Below, one piece after another: positions 9,238-17,477 of a DNA stretch of 64,000 nt (position 1 is its first letter; every line of letters starts with the position of its first letter). The notes beneath the pieces are model-generated. The model was given only the letters and a program-made list of their open reading frames with translations. It was not told the DNA's origin and did not search any database. Both the position numbers and the translations under genes were made by a program. The stretch comes from an uncultured Bryobacteraceae bacterium (GTDB taxonomy: Bacteria; Acidobacteriota; Terriglobia; Bryobacterales; Bryobacteraceae). The stretch lies in the NCBI GenBank assembly GCA_937924525.1, contig CALDSU010000003.1:1-64000 (forward strand). The letters are read 5' to 3'.

Positions 9238-11550
9238 ATGCGAAGACATTGGATTTGGATCGGAACCCTGGCCGGCGCGGGCTTGGCCCTGGCGATCCTC
9301 ACCGGGGCGCTCTGCGCCAAGCCGCAGACTGCGGCGGGATCTGGCTCCGCCGGCGCCCTGCGGGTGATCGGACCGGACGGCGGCGCTTGCCCGCTCCAGC
9401 ACACCGCGGTGCGGGCGGCGATTTCCGGGCCGCTGGCGCGGGTCACCGTGGTCCAGCAGTTTGCGAACCCCTACCCGGACACGATCGAAGCAGTGTACAT
9501 CTTCCCCTTGCCGCACCGGGCGGCGGTGGACCACTTGACCATGCGGATCGGCGACCGCACGGTGCGGGGAGTCATCAAGCGCCGCGAGGAGGCGCAGGCG
9601 ATCTACGAACGCGCCCGGCAGGCAGGCCGAACGGCGTCCCTGCTCGATCAGGAGCGGCCGAACGTGTTCACCCAGGCGGTGGCCAACATCCGTCCGGGCG
9701 AGCAGGTCCGGATCGAAATCAGCTATGTCGAGACACTGCCCTATGACGACGGCAGTTACGAGTTCTCATTCCCGATGGTGGTGGGACCGCGGTATCAGCC
9801 GCGGCAGGTCTCCGAGGCCCCGCGCGTCACGCCGCCGGTGACGCCGGAAGGCACGCGCGCCGGGCACGACGTGTCGCTGGAAGTCGCGATGGACGCGGGA
9901 GTCCCGATCCAGTTTCTGCGCTCGCTGACGCATGAGATCGATGTGGAACGGCCGGACCCGCGCCGCGCGACCGTGCGTCTCCGCCAGCAGGCCGTGATTC
10001 CCAACAAGGACTTCGTCCTGCAATACGACGTCTCGGGCGCGCGCCTGGCCGACGCGCTGCTGGCGCATCGCGGACCGCGGGGCGGCTTCTTCACCTTGCT
10101 TCTGCAGCCGCCTGCTCAGCCCCGCGCGGCGGAGATCTCTCCCAAAGAGATTGTGTTTGTGCTCGACACCTCGGGGTCGATGACGGGCTTCCCCATCGAG
10201 AAGGCTAAGGAGGCGATGAAACTGGCGCTCGACGGCCTGCACCCGCGCGATACCTTCAACCTGATTACGTTCTCCGGCGATACGCACCTGCTGTTTCCGC
10301 GGCCGGTTCCCGCCACGGCGGAGAACCTCGCGCTGTCGCAAAGGTTCCTGGCGGACCGGCGAGGCAGCGGCGGAACGGAAATGATGAAAGCCATCCGCGC
10401 CGCACTCGCGCCCTCCGGCGCGGAGGGGTACGTGCGCGTGGTGTGCTTCATGACCGACGGCTACGTCGGCAACGACATGGAGATTCTGGGCGAAATCCAG
10501 CGGCATCCGCACGCGCGCGTGTTTGCCTTCGGCGTCGGCAGCGCGGTCAACCGCTTCCTGCTGGACGGCATGGCGCGGGCCGGACGCGGCGAGGTGGAGT
10601 ACGTGGGCCTGGAGGACGACGGCTCGCTGGCCGCGCGGCGTTTTCACGGACGCGTGCGCAGTCCCCTGTTGACCGACGTCGCGATCGACTGGAACGGTCT
10701 GCCGGTGTCCGAGGTGTATCCGTCGCGCATCCCCGACCTGTTCAGCGCCAAACCAGTCGTCGTCACCGGGCGCTACGGCGCCCCCGCGCGCGGGACGCTG
10801 CGGCTGCGCGGCAAGCTGGCGGGACAGCCCTACGTGCGCGAGATCCCCGTCGTCTTTCCGGCGGCTGAACCAGCGCACGACGTCGCCGCGACGTTGTGGG
10901 CGCGCCACAAGATCGAAGAGCTGATGGCCAGCGACTGGAAGGGCATGCAGCACGGCCAGCCCGCGGACGATCTGCGCGAACGGATCACGCAACTCGGCCT
11001 GGAGTTCAACCTGATGACGCAATTCACCTCGTTTGTCGCCGTGGAAGACCGGATCGTCACCGAGGGAGGTCAGCCGCGGCGGGTGGAGGCGCCGGTCGAG
11101 ATGCCACAGGGCGCAAGCTACGAAGGGGTGTTCGGCCGCGACCGCGCGGAAGCAGGAAGCGCCGGCCGCTACAAGGCCCCCGCCGTGGCGGGAGGGATGA
11201 TTGGCGGAATCCCGTCTCTCCCGAGTTCCGCTCGGGTGTCCGCTGGCGTCCCCCCGCCTCCCCCGGCGGCCGCCCGCCTGGCCGAAGTCCTCGCCCACGA
11301 GGCGACCGACCTGACCGCCGCCGGAGCCGCGCGCAAGATCGACCCGGGGTTGCGCCGGAAGACGGGAACGGTGGAAGTGAAGATCTTCCTTACCAGCGTC
11401 TCGCCGGAGACGCTGCGGCGGTTAAACGAACTCGGCGTCGAGGCGCTCACCCTCGTCCAGCCGGGCCGTTTGGTCACCGGGAAAGTCGCGGCCGCCAAGC
11501 TCGAGGCCGTGGCCAGATTGACGGAGGTGCGCTACCTCGCTCCCCGGTGA
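9238..11550 (+). CDS. Secreted or membrane-anchored VIT and VWA domain protein
   Basis: 770 residues. A signal or anchor helix (WIWIGTLAGAGLALAILTGA) is followed by a vault/inter-alpha-trypsin (VIT) domain at about 40-165, with the typical FANPYPDTIEAVYIFPLP segment. A von Willebrand A domain follows at about 300-480 with an intact metal-ion site DTSGS near 308-312 and the later GSGGTEM threonine. The C-terminal part is Pro/Ala-rich then beta. Bacterial VIT/VWA proteins are surface or periplasmic and probably mediate metal-dependent protein contacts; no enzyme activity is evident. The ATG at 9238 has AGGAGG 6 nt upstream and starts the hydrophobic leader, so the upstream open frame is rejected. 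Confidence 0.88.
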   Translation: MRRHWIWIGTLAGAGLALAILTGALCAKPQTAAGSGSAGALRVIGPDGGACPLQHTAVRAAISGPLARVTVVQQFANPYPDTIEAVYIFPLPHRAAVDHLTMRIGDRTVRGVIKRREEAQAIYERARQAGRTASLLDQERPNVFTQAVANIRPGEQVRIEISYVETLPYDDGSYEFSFPMVVGPRYQPRQVSEAPRVTPPVTPEGTRAGHDVSLEVAMDAGVPIQFLRSLTHEIDVERPDPRRATVRLRQQAVIPNKDFVLQYDVSGARLADALLAHRGPRGGFFTLLLQPPAQPRAAEISPKEIVFVLDTSGSMTGFPIEKAKEAMKLALDGLHPRDTFNLITFSGDTHLLFPRPVPATAENLALSQRFLADRRGSGGTEMMKAIRAALAPSGAEGYVRVVCFMTDGYVGNDMEILGEIQRHPHARVFAFGVGSAVNRFLLDGMARAGRGEVEYVGLEDDGSLAARRFHGRVRSPLLTDVAIDWNGLPVSEVYPSRIPDLFSAKPVVVTGRYGAPARGTLRLRGKLAGQPYVREIPVVFPAAEPAHDVAATLWARHKIEELMASDWKGMQHGQPADDLRERITQLGLEFNLMTQFTSFVAVEDRIVTEGGQPRRVEAPVEMPQGASYEGVFGRDRAEAGSAGRYKAPAVAGGMIGGIPSLPSSARVSAGVPPPPPAAARLAEVLAHEATDLTAAGAARKIDPGLRRKTGTVEVKIFLTSVSPETLRRLNELGVEALTLVQPGRLVTGKVAAAKLEAVARLTEVRYLAPR

Positions 11551-11613
11551 CCGCGCGGCGCCGGCATGCGGACCACGAGGCTCGCGCGAGGGCGTGCGGT
11601 GGGCCTTCGCGCC

Positions 11614-12873
11614 TCAACACGGCGCCTCCTGTCGCGAAAGAGCGCCACCCACGATGCCCGCGATGTCGATCAGGTGAATCTGCCGCCCGCCCGCGTGCGG
11701 CGAATCGATCGTCACCCAACGCCCGTCCGGGCTGAACCGCGGATGCGTGTCGCAGCGCCACTCGCCGGCGTACTCCTGTGGGGAAAGAAAAAGCCCCAGC
11801 GCGACACGCCTCCCCGTGGCGACATGGAAAAGGTATGGACTCTGCTTTCGCTCTTGGTCCGGGTAGCTGTCGTTCAGAATCCACTGGTTGCCCGGCAGGT
11901 AACTACAGTGTCCATCGGCCGTCATCACGTCCTTGCCGACCACCTCGACGTGCTCGGACTGATCCCGCCACAGATAAAAACGGTCCTGGTGCGACGGGTG
12001 CCGCGACCAGGCCAGGATGTGCTGAGGATCCCGCCAGATGAAATGCGAGCACATGCCGTACGGCATCAGCTCGAAGACCTTGCCTCCGGCCACATCCATC
12101 GTGAACAGGCGCGTAACGCGGCCCGGCTTGTCCGGCCAGCCCCAGCGGTGCAGGAAGCAGAAGCGTCCGCCGGCGGGGGCGAACAGCAGGTGATTGAACC
12201 AGTGCTTGGCGCCTTGCCAATCGCCGTGGCGGTAAGGAACGGCGCAGACGTCGGCGAGAGAGAAAATCAACTCTGTCTTGCCGCTCCTGAGATCCATGCG
12301 CCAGATGCCCGTGTCTTTGGGCGCGGCGATCTCGCGGTGCGGATCCGGAAGGCCGCAGTATCCGTAGCCGGGGCGCGTATCGTTCAGCCGCCGGAAGTCG
12401 GGGTAGACCGCCCAGCGCGCGTCGGCGCTGACGGCGTAGATGGGCGCGGGCAGGGTTCGCCGCCGGCCGCTGCGCACGTCCAGGATATGCGAGACGAAGC
12501 GCCCCTCCACGCGGTCGTTGTAAATCACCTCGCGGCGGGACCCCGGCAGCCATTGCAGCATGCAGCCCTGCTGCCAGCACCAGGCCCGGGTCTCACCCAG
12601 GTCGATCCACCGGTCGCCGTCGCGCGTGTCGACCATGCCGATGCGAATCGAGTCCTCAGGACGCGGCGAGCGGTGCTCGAAGTCCACCTCCATGCCGAGC
12701 GCGTAGCGGCCGGTGGGATCGAATTGCAGCTTGTCGTAATAGCCAAACCAATGAAACTTGGGTCCTCGCGTGAGGGCGCGCACCGGGGGGAGATCGTCGG
12801 CGGCGCGGGCCGCGCGCGCCGCCAGCGCGCCCACCCCGCACAACACCTGGCGCCGGGACGGGAAGTCAGCCAT
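11614..12873 (-). CDS. Secreted beta-propeller-type protein (TolB/oligogalacturonate-lyase-like)
   Basis: 419 residues. The N-terminus MADFPSRRQVLCGVGALAARA is a Tat-type or general export signal. The body has repeated beta-strand units with propeller character, for example KLQFDPTGRYALGMEVDF, AVSADARWAVYPDF and HPRFSPDGRWVTIDSPH. Several Trp/His-rich blocks (GWPDKPGR, WSRHPSHQDRF) might line a binding face. Relatives include TolB-like propellers and oligogalacturonide lyases; a catalytic assignment is not justified. It is read convergently with the VIT/VWA gene. A TATGCT box ends 6 nt upstream of the ATG. Confidence 0.65.
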   Translation of the reverse strand: MADFPSRRQVLCGVGALAARAARAADDLPPVRALTRGPKFHWFGYYDKLQFDPTGRYALGMEVDFEHRSPRPEDSIRIGMVDTRDGDRWIDLGETRAWCWQQGCMLQWLPGSRREVIYNDRVEGRFVSHILDVRSGRRRTLPAPIYAVSADARWAVYPDFRRLNDTRPGYGYCGLPDPHREIAAPKDTGIWRMDLRSGKTELIFSLADVCAVPYRHGDWQGAKHWFNHLLFAPAGGRFCFLHRWGWPDKPGRVTRLFTMDVAGGKVFELMPYGMCSHFIWRDPQHILAWSRHPSHQDRFYLWRDQSEHVEVVGKDVMTADGHCSYLPGNQWILNDSYPDQERKQSPYLFHVATGRRVALGLFLSPQEYAGEWRCDTHPRFSPDGRWVTIDSPHAGGRQIHLIDIAGIVGGALSRQEAPC

Positions 12874-12879
12874 GACCCC

Positions 12880-12885
12880 AGCATA
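12880..12885 (-). promoter_or_regulatory. Possible -10 box (TATGCT) at leaderless spacing
   Basis: On the minus strand TATGCT is followed by 6 nt (GGGGTC) and then the ATG at 12873. No ribosome binding site fits in between, so leaderless transcription is plausible. Confidence 0.45.
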
Positions 12886-12903
12886 CGCTCCGGCGCGCGC
12901 GAG

Positions 12904-14271
12904 TCACCACGCCGACAGCAACCGGACGCTGCGGCGGTCGAAAAAAGCCGCGTCCGCGGCACGGAAGTAGCGGCGGATTTCGGCAGGTCCGATATTCACG
13001 CTCGTGTGGTCCCACTCGCAGCGCACGCAGTGCGGCGCGCCGGCGGCGGGCGTGACGCCGGTGGCAAAGAACGCCCGCGCGGCACGGTACTGCGCCGCGT
13101 TGAACACATCGCCGTCGCTCGGCCACCGGGCAAACACGAGATTCGCCTCCGGACCCGGCGCGCCGCAGCAGGACAGGATCCGGCCCCCCGCGTCCATCAC
13201 CATGTTTTGATACAGCCAGTGGCACGTGTGGCCCGGGCCGGGCGTCTTCTCCGCGCCGGCCACCCCGCGCCAGGGGCGCGCAAACGCGTCTCCGATCGCC
13301 TCCGCCGCCAAAGATTCAGGAAAGGGGTTCCAGTTCTCCGGCGAATAGTGCAGGGACCGCCAATCCAGCCGATATACGCGGGGTTCCACCGCCCCGGGCT
13401 GGATTCCCGGATCGTCCCACGCCACCGGGAACGGCTTCACCACGCGGAACTGGTTTACCCCCAAGTCCCGCGCCAGACGCCGCGCCGCGGGAATTTGATG
13501 CACATTGTGAGCGAACGCGAGGAAGTTCCAGGCGAGCAACGGCGTCCGCCGTCGCAACCGACGCTTGGCCAGCACTAGGCGGCGCAGGTTGTCGAGCGCC
13601 AGTTCGAGGCTGCCCCCGCGGCGGAATTGCTCATAGATGTGTTGTGTGGCGCCGTCGATGGACAGCACCATCACGTCCAGCCCCGATTCCACATAAGCCT
13701 CGGCGTCGAACCGTTGTACCGAGAGGCTGGTGGACAACGCCGTGCCCAGCAGATAGCGCTTGGCCAGGCGGATCAACCCGGGCGTGCGCACGTTCAGGAG
13801 CGGTTCGCCGAAGTTGCAGAAATAGACGCCCACGGCGTAAGGTCCGTACGTTCTCAATAGCTCCGCGAAAAGGTCGTCCGGCAGCGTTCCGTTCGGCCAG
13901 AAAAACCGCGGTGCGGTTTCCGCCCCCCTGGAATGGACGCATCCCGGGCAGGCGAGGCGGCATGTGTTGGAGGGGTCCACCACCAGTCCGACGGGCCGCG
14001 ACCCCAGCCAGGCGTCGCGGGCGCGGAAGTGGAACCTGGCCAGCAGCAGATTGAGAATCTTGGTCGTGAGCGCTTGGGCGGGAACCATTGGAAATCGCGC
14101 GCCAAGATTCGCGTAAAGGCCAGGCTTGGCCCCCTCGACCGCCTCCGCGGCTTCCTGGGCGGAACGGCACGCCTCCAGGCGGCGATCGATAGCCGCCAGC
14201 GCCGGATACGCCGCCGGCACGCCAAACCAGAGCGGCGGCCGGAGTAGATGGATTGCGAGCCGTGAGAACAC
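12904..14271 (-). CDS. Radical SAM protein with SPASM-like C-terminal domain
   Basis: 455 residues from the chosen GTG at 14271. The radical SAM 4Fe-4S cysteines are C104, C108 and C111 in NTCRLACPGC, and VYFCNFGEPLL is the GGEP-like SAM-binding motif. A Cys-rich C-terminus (CHWLY, LSCCGAPG, HCVRCEW) resembles a SPASM auxiliary-cluster domain, as in peptide- or protein-modifying enzymes. The open frame runs on to an ATG at 14466, but that part crosses the palindrome at 14356-14380 and the start of the divergent gene. GTG 14271, with GGAGG about 13 nt upstream, is therefore preferred; the start is uncertain. It diverges from the HemN-like/flavoprotein operon, suggesting a shared pathway. No precursor peptide gene is visible. 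Confidence 0.82.
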   Translation of the reverse strand: MFSRLAIHLLRPPLWFGVPAAYPALAAIDRRLEACRSAQEAAEAVEGAKPGLYANLGARFPMVPAQALTTKILNLLLARFHFRARDAWLGSRPVGLVVDPSNTCRLACPGCVHSRGAETAPRFFWPNGTLPDDLFAELLRTYGPYAVGVYFCNFGEPLLNVRTPGLIRLAKRYLLGTALSTSLSVQRFDAEAYVESGLDVMVLSIDGATQHIYEQFRRGGSLELALDNLRRLVLAKRRLRRRTPLLAWNFLAFAHNVHQIPAARRLARDLGVNQFRVVKPFPVAWDDPGIQPGAVEPRVYRLDWRSLHYSPENWNPFPESLAAEAIGDAFARPWRGVAGAEKTPGPGHTCHWLYQNMVMDAGGRILSCCGAPGPEANLVFARWPSDGDVFNAAQYRAARAFFATGVTPAAGAPHCVRCEWDHTSVNIGPAEIRRYFRAADAAFFDRRSVRLLSAW

Positions 14272-14355
14272 TCGTCTGCAAAGACCCTCCGCGCGGTCGT
14301 TCCACGACAGGCGCCGCGCCCTTCCGCTGTGTGCCGGCGCGGGCCGGGCTCGCGC

Positions 14356-14380
14356 GGGCCCCTCTATAATAGAGGGACCC
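14356..14380. promoter_or_regulatory. Palindromic TATAAT element between divergent radical SAM genes
   Basis: A perfect 8-bp inverted repeat CCCTCTAT-A-ATAGAGGG occupies 14360-14376. It extends to 12-bp arms (GGG outside, CCC opposite) with one mismatch. The centre reads TATAAT on the plus strand (14365-14370) and TATTAT on the minus strand, so it could place a -10 box in both directions or act as an operator. For the plus gene (GTG 14381) the transcript would be nearly leaderless; for the minus gene (GTG 14271) the leader would be about 85 nt. No convincing -35 was found on either strand. Confidence 0.5.
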
Positions 14381-15751
14381 GTGCGCAATCTGGCCGATCG
14401 CTCCCCGCTAACGCTGCCGATCCACCCCTCGGTTGGGCCGCCCGCCGAGGCGCGGGACCAGACCACGGCCGGGAACTACTTTGTTTCCAACTATCCGCCG
14501 TACTCGTTCTGGTCTCCCGAGCGGACCGGCGAGGCGGAAGCGGCGCTCGATCGTCCGCCGGCGGCGGACACGCCCCTGGGGCTCTATCTACACATCCCGT
14601 TTTGCCGTAAGCGTTGTCATTTCTGCTACTTCAAGATCTACACCGGCAAGACTGCCTCGGAAGTGGACGCCTATCTCGACGCTGTGCTCGCCGAACTCCG
14701 CCTGTACGCCCGCCGGCCCCTGGTGGGCGGGCGGAAGCCTTTGTTCGTTTACTTCGGAGGCGGCACCCCCTCGTTTCTGTCCACTCGCCAACTGAGCCGC
14801 CTGGCCGGCGGCATGCAGGAAACGCTGAGCTGGGATGCGGCCGAGGAGATCACGTTTGAGTGCGAACCAGGCACTCTGACCGAAGGTAAACTACGCGTCA
14901 TCCGCGACATCGGGGTGACCCGGCTCAGCTTGGGCATCGAGCACTTCGACGACGAACTGCTCCAAGTCAACGGCCGCGCCCACGGCTCCCGGGAAATCCA
15001 CCGGGCGTATGCGTTCGCGCGCTCCATCGGTTTCCCGCAGATCAATGTCGACCTGATTGCGGGCATGGTGGGCGAGACCCCCGCGAAATGGCAGGATTGC
15101 GTGGAAAAAACCATCCGCCTGCGGCCGGACAGCGTCACCATCTATCAAATGGAGGTTCCCTACAACACGACCCTCTACCGCGAGATGACGGCGGCCGGCC
15201 GGACCGCCGCCCCCGTTGCGGATTGGAGGGAGAAGCGCGGCTGGGTGGATTGGGCCTTCGGCCAGTTCGAACAAGCCGGCTACCAAGTGGGGAGCGCGTA
15301 CACGGTAGTCGATGATGCGGCGCGCACCCGCTTCCTGTATCGCGACCTGCTCTGGGCGGGCGCCGACTTGGTGGGCTTGGGCGTGGCTTCCTTTTCGCAT
15401 GCCGGCGGGACGCATTTCCAGAACGAAGGGGACTTCGCCGCGTACCTGAACACCGTCGAGGCGGGAAGGTTGCCCATCCACCGCGCCCTGACCCCGTCGC
15501 TGCGGGAACGCATGGTGCGCGAGTTCATTCTGCAAATGAAGCTGGGCCGCGTGCTCTTCCCGTATTTCACCCGCAAGTTCGGGCTCGACCCGCGGGAAGA
15601 GTTCGCCGGGCCTCTGCGCGAGCTGGCGGCGCAAGGTTTGCTCTTTGTGGAGAACGAGGCATTGCGTCTGACCCGCTCCGGTCTCCTGCAAGTGGATCGC
15701 CTGCTGCCGCGTTTCTATCTGCCGGAGCACCGCAACGCCCGGTATACCTGA
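14381..15751 (+). CDS. HemN-like radical SAM enzyme (coproporphyrinogen-oxidase family, function unknown)
   Basis: 456 residues from the GTG at 14381. The cluster motif is C75, C79 and C82 within HIPFCRKRCHFCYFK, followed by YFGGGTPSFL, ECEPGTL and the RLSLGIEHFDD block typical of HemN/HemW proteins. The C-terminal HemN-like domain (LTPSLRERMVREFILQMKLGR) is present. True coproporphyrinogen dehydrogenases have an additional Cys after the motif (CxxxCxxCxC), which is absent here. Haem synthesis is therefore unlikely, and a class C methyltransferase-like or other radical reaction is possible. Its TGA shares one base with the ATG of the flavoprotein gene, and two further genes follow with overlaps, so it leads a coupled operon. 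Confidence 0.8.
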   Translation: MRNLADRSPLTLPIHPSVGPPAEARDQTTAGNYFVSNYPPYSFWSPERTGEAEAALDRPPAADTPLGLYLHIPFCRKRCHFCYFKIYTGKTASEVDAYLDAVLAELRLYARRPLVGGRKPLFVYFGGGTPSFLSTRQLSRLAGGMQETLSWDAAEEITFECEPGTLTEGKLRVIRDIGVTRLSLGIEHFDDELLQVNGRAHGSREIHRAYAFARSIGFPQINVDLIAGMVGETPAKWQDCVEKTIRLRPDSVTIYQMEVPYNTTLYREMTAAGRTAAPVADWREKRGWVDWAFGQFEQAGYQVGSAYTVVDDAARTRFLYRDLLWAGADLVGLGVASFSHAGGTHFQNEGDFAAYLNTVEAGRLPIHRALTPSLRERMVREFILQMKLGRVLFPYFTRKFGLDPREEFAGPLRELAAQGLLFVENEALRLTRSGLLQVDRLLPRFYLPEHRNARYT

Positions 15752-17040
15752 TGCCCCCGCACCCGCACCAGGCCTATGACGCGATCGTGATCGGCGGCGG
15801 GCCGGCCGGCTCGACGGCTGCCACCGTCCTGGCGCAGCGGGGCCGCCGCGTCCTGCTGCTCGAGAAGGAAAAGTTTCCCCGCTACCACATCGGCGAATCG
15901 CTGATGCCCCACTGCTATTTTCCGCTCCAGCGGATCGGCATGCTTGACTGGATGAAGGCATCACACTTTCCCCGGAAATACAGCGTGCAGTTCGTCGGGC
16001 GCAGCGGGAAGGTTTCGCAGCCTTTTTACTTCTTTGAGCATTGGGACCATGAAGCGGCCTGCACTTGGCAGGTGCGGAGGAGCGAGTTCGACCAGGCGTT
16101 GCTCGAGAACGCCCGGCGTCATGGCGTCGCGGTGAAGGAAGAAACGCTGGTGACCGGTTTCCGGACGGCGAACGGCGTGGTGGTGGGTGTCCAGGCCCGC
16201 GAGCGCAAAGGATTGGCCCACGACTTTCACGCGCCGGTCACCATCGACGCCAGCGGGCGCGACGCGTTCGCCATCGCTCGTGCCGGCTGGCGGCAGCGGG
16301 ATCCCGAACTGAACAAGATCGCGATCTGGACCTATTACCAGGACGCGCTCCGCGATCCCGGCCTGGACGAGGGCGCGACGACGGTGGCCTACCTGCCCCA
16401 GAAGGGCTGGTTTTGGTACATTCCCCTTCCCGACGCGCTGGTGAGCGTCGGCATCGTGGCGGAGAAAGAGTACCTGTACCGTGACGCCCGCGATCCGGCC
16501 GCCATCTTTCACCGCGAGGTGCGCAAGAATCCCTGGATCGAACAACATCTGGCCCCCGGCCGCCAAGTGGGCCGCTTTTGGGTGACGGGTGAATACTCGT
16601 ACCGTTCCCGCTATTGCGCCGCCGACGGCCTGGTGCTGACGGGCGACGCCTTCGCCTTCCTGGATCCCGTGTTTTCGTCCGGCGTCTTTCTGGCGCTGCG
16701 CGGAGGAGAGCTTGCGGCGGACGCCGTGGACCGGGCGCTCGCCGCCGGAGACGCCGCGGCTTGCCGCTTCGCCGGGTACGGCCGCGAGCTCCGCCAGGGT
16801 ATGGAAGCCATGCGGAAACTGGTCTACGCGTTCTACGACGAGCAGTTTCACTTTCGCCGGTTGATCGATCGCTTCCCCCACCTCCGCGGGGACCTGACCG
16901 AGTGCCTGATCGGTAATCTGTTCCGCGATTTCGGCGCCCTCTTCGCCGGCGTGTCCGAGTTCGCCCGGCTGCCCGAGCCATTGCCCTACGGGACTCCCCT
17001 TATCGGAGCCGCTGAACCGTGCCCTGCGAGTACAAGCTGA
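15751..17040 (+). CDS. FAD-dependent oxidoreductase of the flavin-halogenase/geranylgeranyl-reductase type
   Basis: 429 residues. The dinucleotide-binding motif IGGGPAGS is at 14-21, and KFPRYHIGESL at 41-51 is typical of flavin halogenases and geranylgeranyl reductases. The W-x-W-x-I-P signature of flavin-dependent halogenases is visible at 220-225 (WFWYIP), and Lys76 (FPRKYS) sits near where the catalytic Lys falls in that family. LTGDAFAFLDPVFSSGV is the second FAD motif. Halogenation is possible but not proven; related proteins act as desaturases or reductases on carrier-bound substrates. It overlaps the upstream radical SAM gene by 1 nt and the downstream thioesterase by 22 nt. Confidence 0.8.
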   Translation: MPPHPHQAYDAIVIGGGPAGSTAATVLAQRGRRVLLLEKEKFPRYHIGESLMPHCYFPLQRIGMLDWMKASHFPRKYSVQFVGRSGKVSQPFYFFEHWDHEAACTWQVRRSEFDQALLENARRHGVAVKEETLVTGFRTANGVVVGVQARERKGLAHDFHAPVTIDASGRDAFAIARAGWRQRDPELNKIAIWTYYQDALRDPGLDEGATTVAYLPQKGWFWYIPLPDALVSVGIVAEKEYLYRDARDPAAIFHREVRKNPWIEQHLAPGRQVGRFWVTGEYSYRSRYCAADGLVLTGDAFAFLDPVFSSGVFLALRGGELAADAVDRALAAGDAAACRFAGYGRELRQGMEAMRKLVYAFYDEQFHFRRLIDRFPHLRGDLTECLIGNLFRDFGALFAGVSEFARLPEPLPYGTPLIGAAEPCPASTS

Positions 17041-17477
17041 TCCGGCGGGTCGAATTCTCCGATACCGACATGGCCGGCATCGTGCACTTTTCCAATTTCT
17101 GCAAGTACATGGAAGCCGCCGAACACGCCTTTTTCCGGTCGCTCGGCTACTCGGTGCACACGACGGGGTTCGGCGAGGATCTGGGCTGGCCGCGCGTGCA
17201 TGTCGCGCTGGACTTTCGTGCGCCGCTCCGCTTTGAGGACCAGGTGGAGATTCATCTCCGCGTCCGCGAGAAACGCCGGAAAAGCCTGGTGTACGATTTC
17301 GTGTTCCGCAAGCTCCACGACGGGCCGCCCGTAGAAGTCGCGCGGGGCAGCCTCGCCGTGGCGTGTGTGCGCAGGGATAAGGCCACCGGCGCGCTGCACG
17401 GCGTGCCTATCCCTCCGGAAATCGCCGCCCGGATCGATCCGGCGCCGCCGGAGGCGGAGGATCGTGAATCGCGCTGA
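17019..17477 (+). CDS. Hotdog-fold acyl-CoA thioesterase (4HBT/YbgC type)
   Basis: 152 residues, cytosolic, normal length for the 4-hydroxybenzoyl-CoA thioesterase family. The active-site Asp lies in FSDTDMAGIVHFSNF, the conserved first motif, followed by a helix with MEAAEHAFF. The GTG start at 17019 overlaps the flavoprotein gene by 22 nt and the stop overlaps the CoA ligase start by 14 nt. It probably hydrolyses an acyl-CoA or acyl-carrier thioester in the same pathway. Bases 17307-17440 of this gene recur in inverted orientation at 18931-19064 with two mismatches. The copy would still encode the same C-terminal residues. Confidence 0.87.
   Translation: MPCEYKLIRRVEFSDTDMAGIVHFSNFCKYMEAAEHAFFRSLGYSVHTTGFGEDLGWPRVHVALDFRAPLRFEDQVEIHLRVREKRRKSLVYDFVFRKLHDGPPVEVARGSLAVACVRRDKATGALHGVPIPPEIAARIDPAPPEAEDRESR
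17307..17440 (+). repeat. Left arm of inverted duplication (within thioesterase gene)
   Basis: This 134-bp segment is present again as its reverse complement at 18931-19064, with 132 of 134 positions equal by eye. Weaker similarity continues about 18 bp further on the ligase side (CGCCGGAGGCGGAG), with a small insertion or deletion. The two arms enclose the CoA ligase gene. Confidence 0.93.

Noticed and set aside
14272-14466. Longer N-terminus of the SPASM radical SAM gene
   Set aside because: It crosses the palindromic promoter element and the start of the divergent gene; translation is not domain-like.
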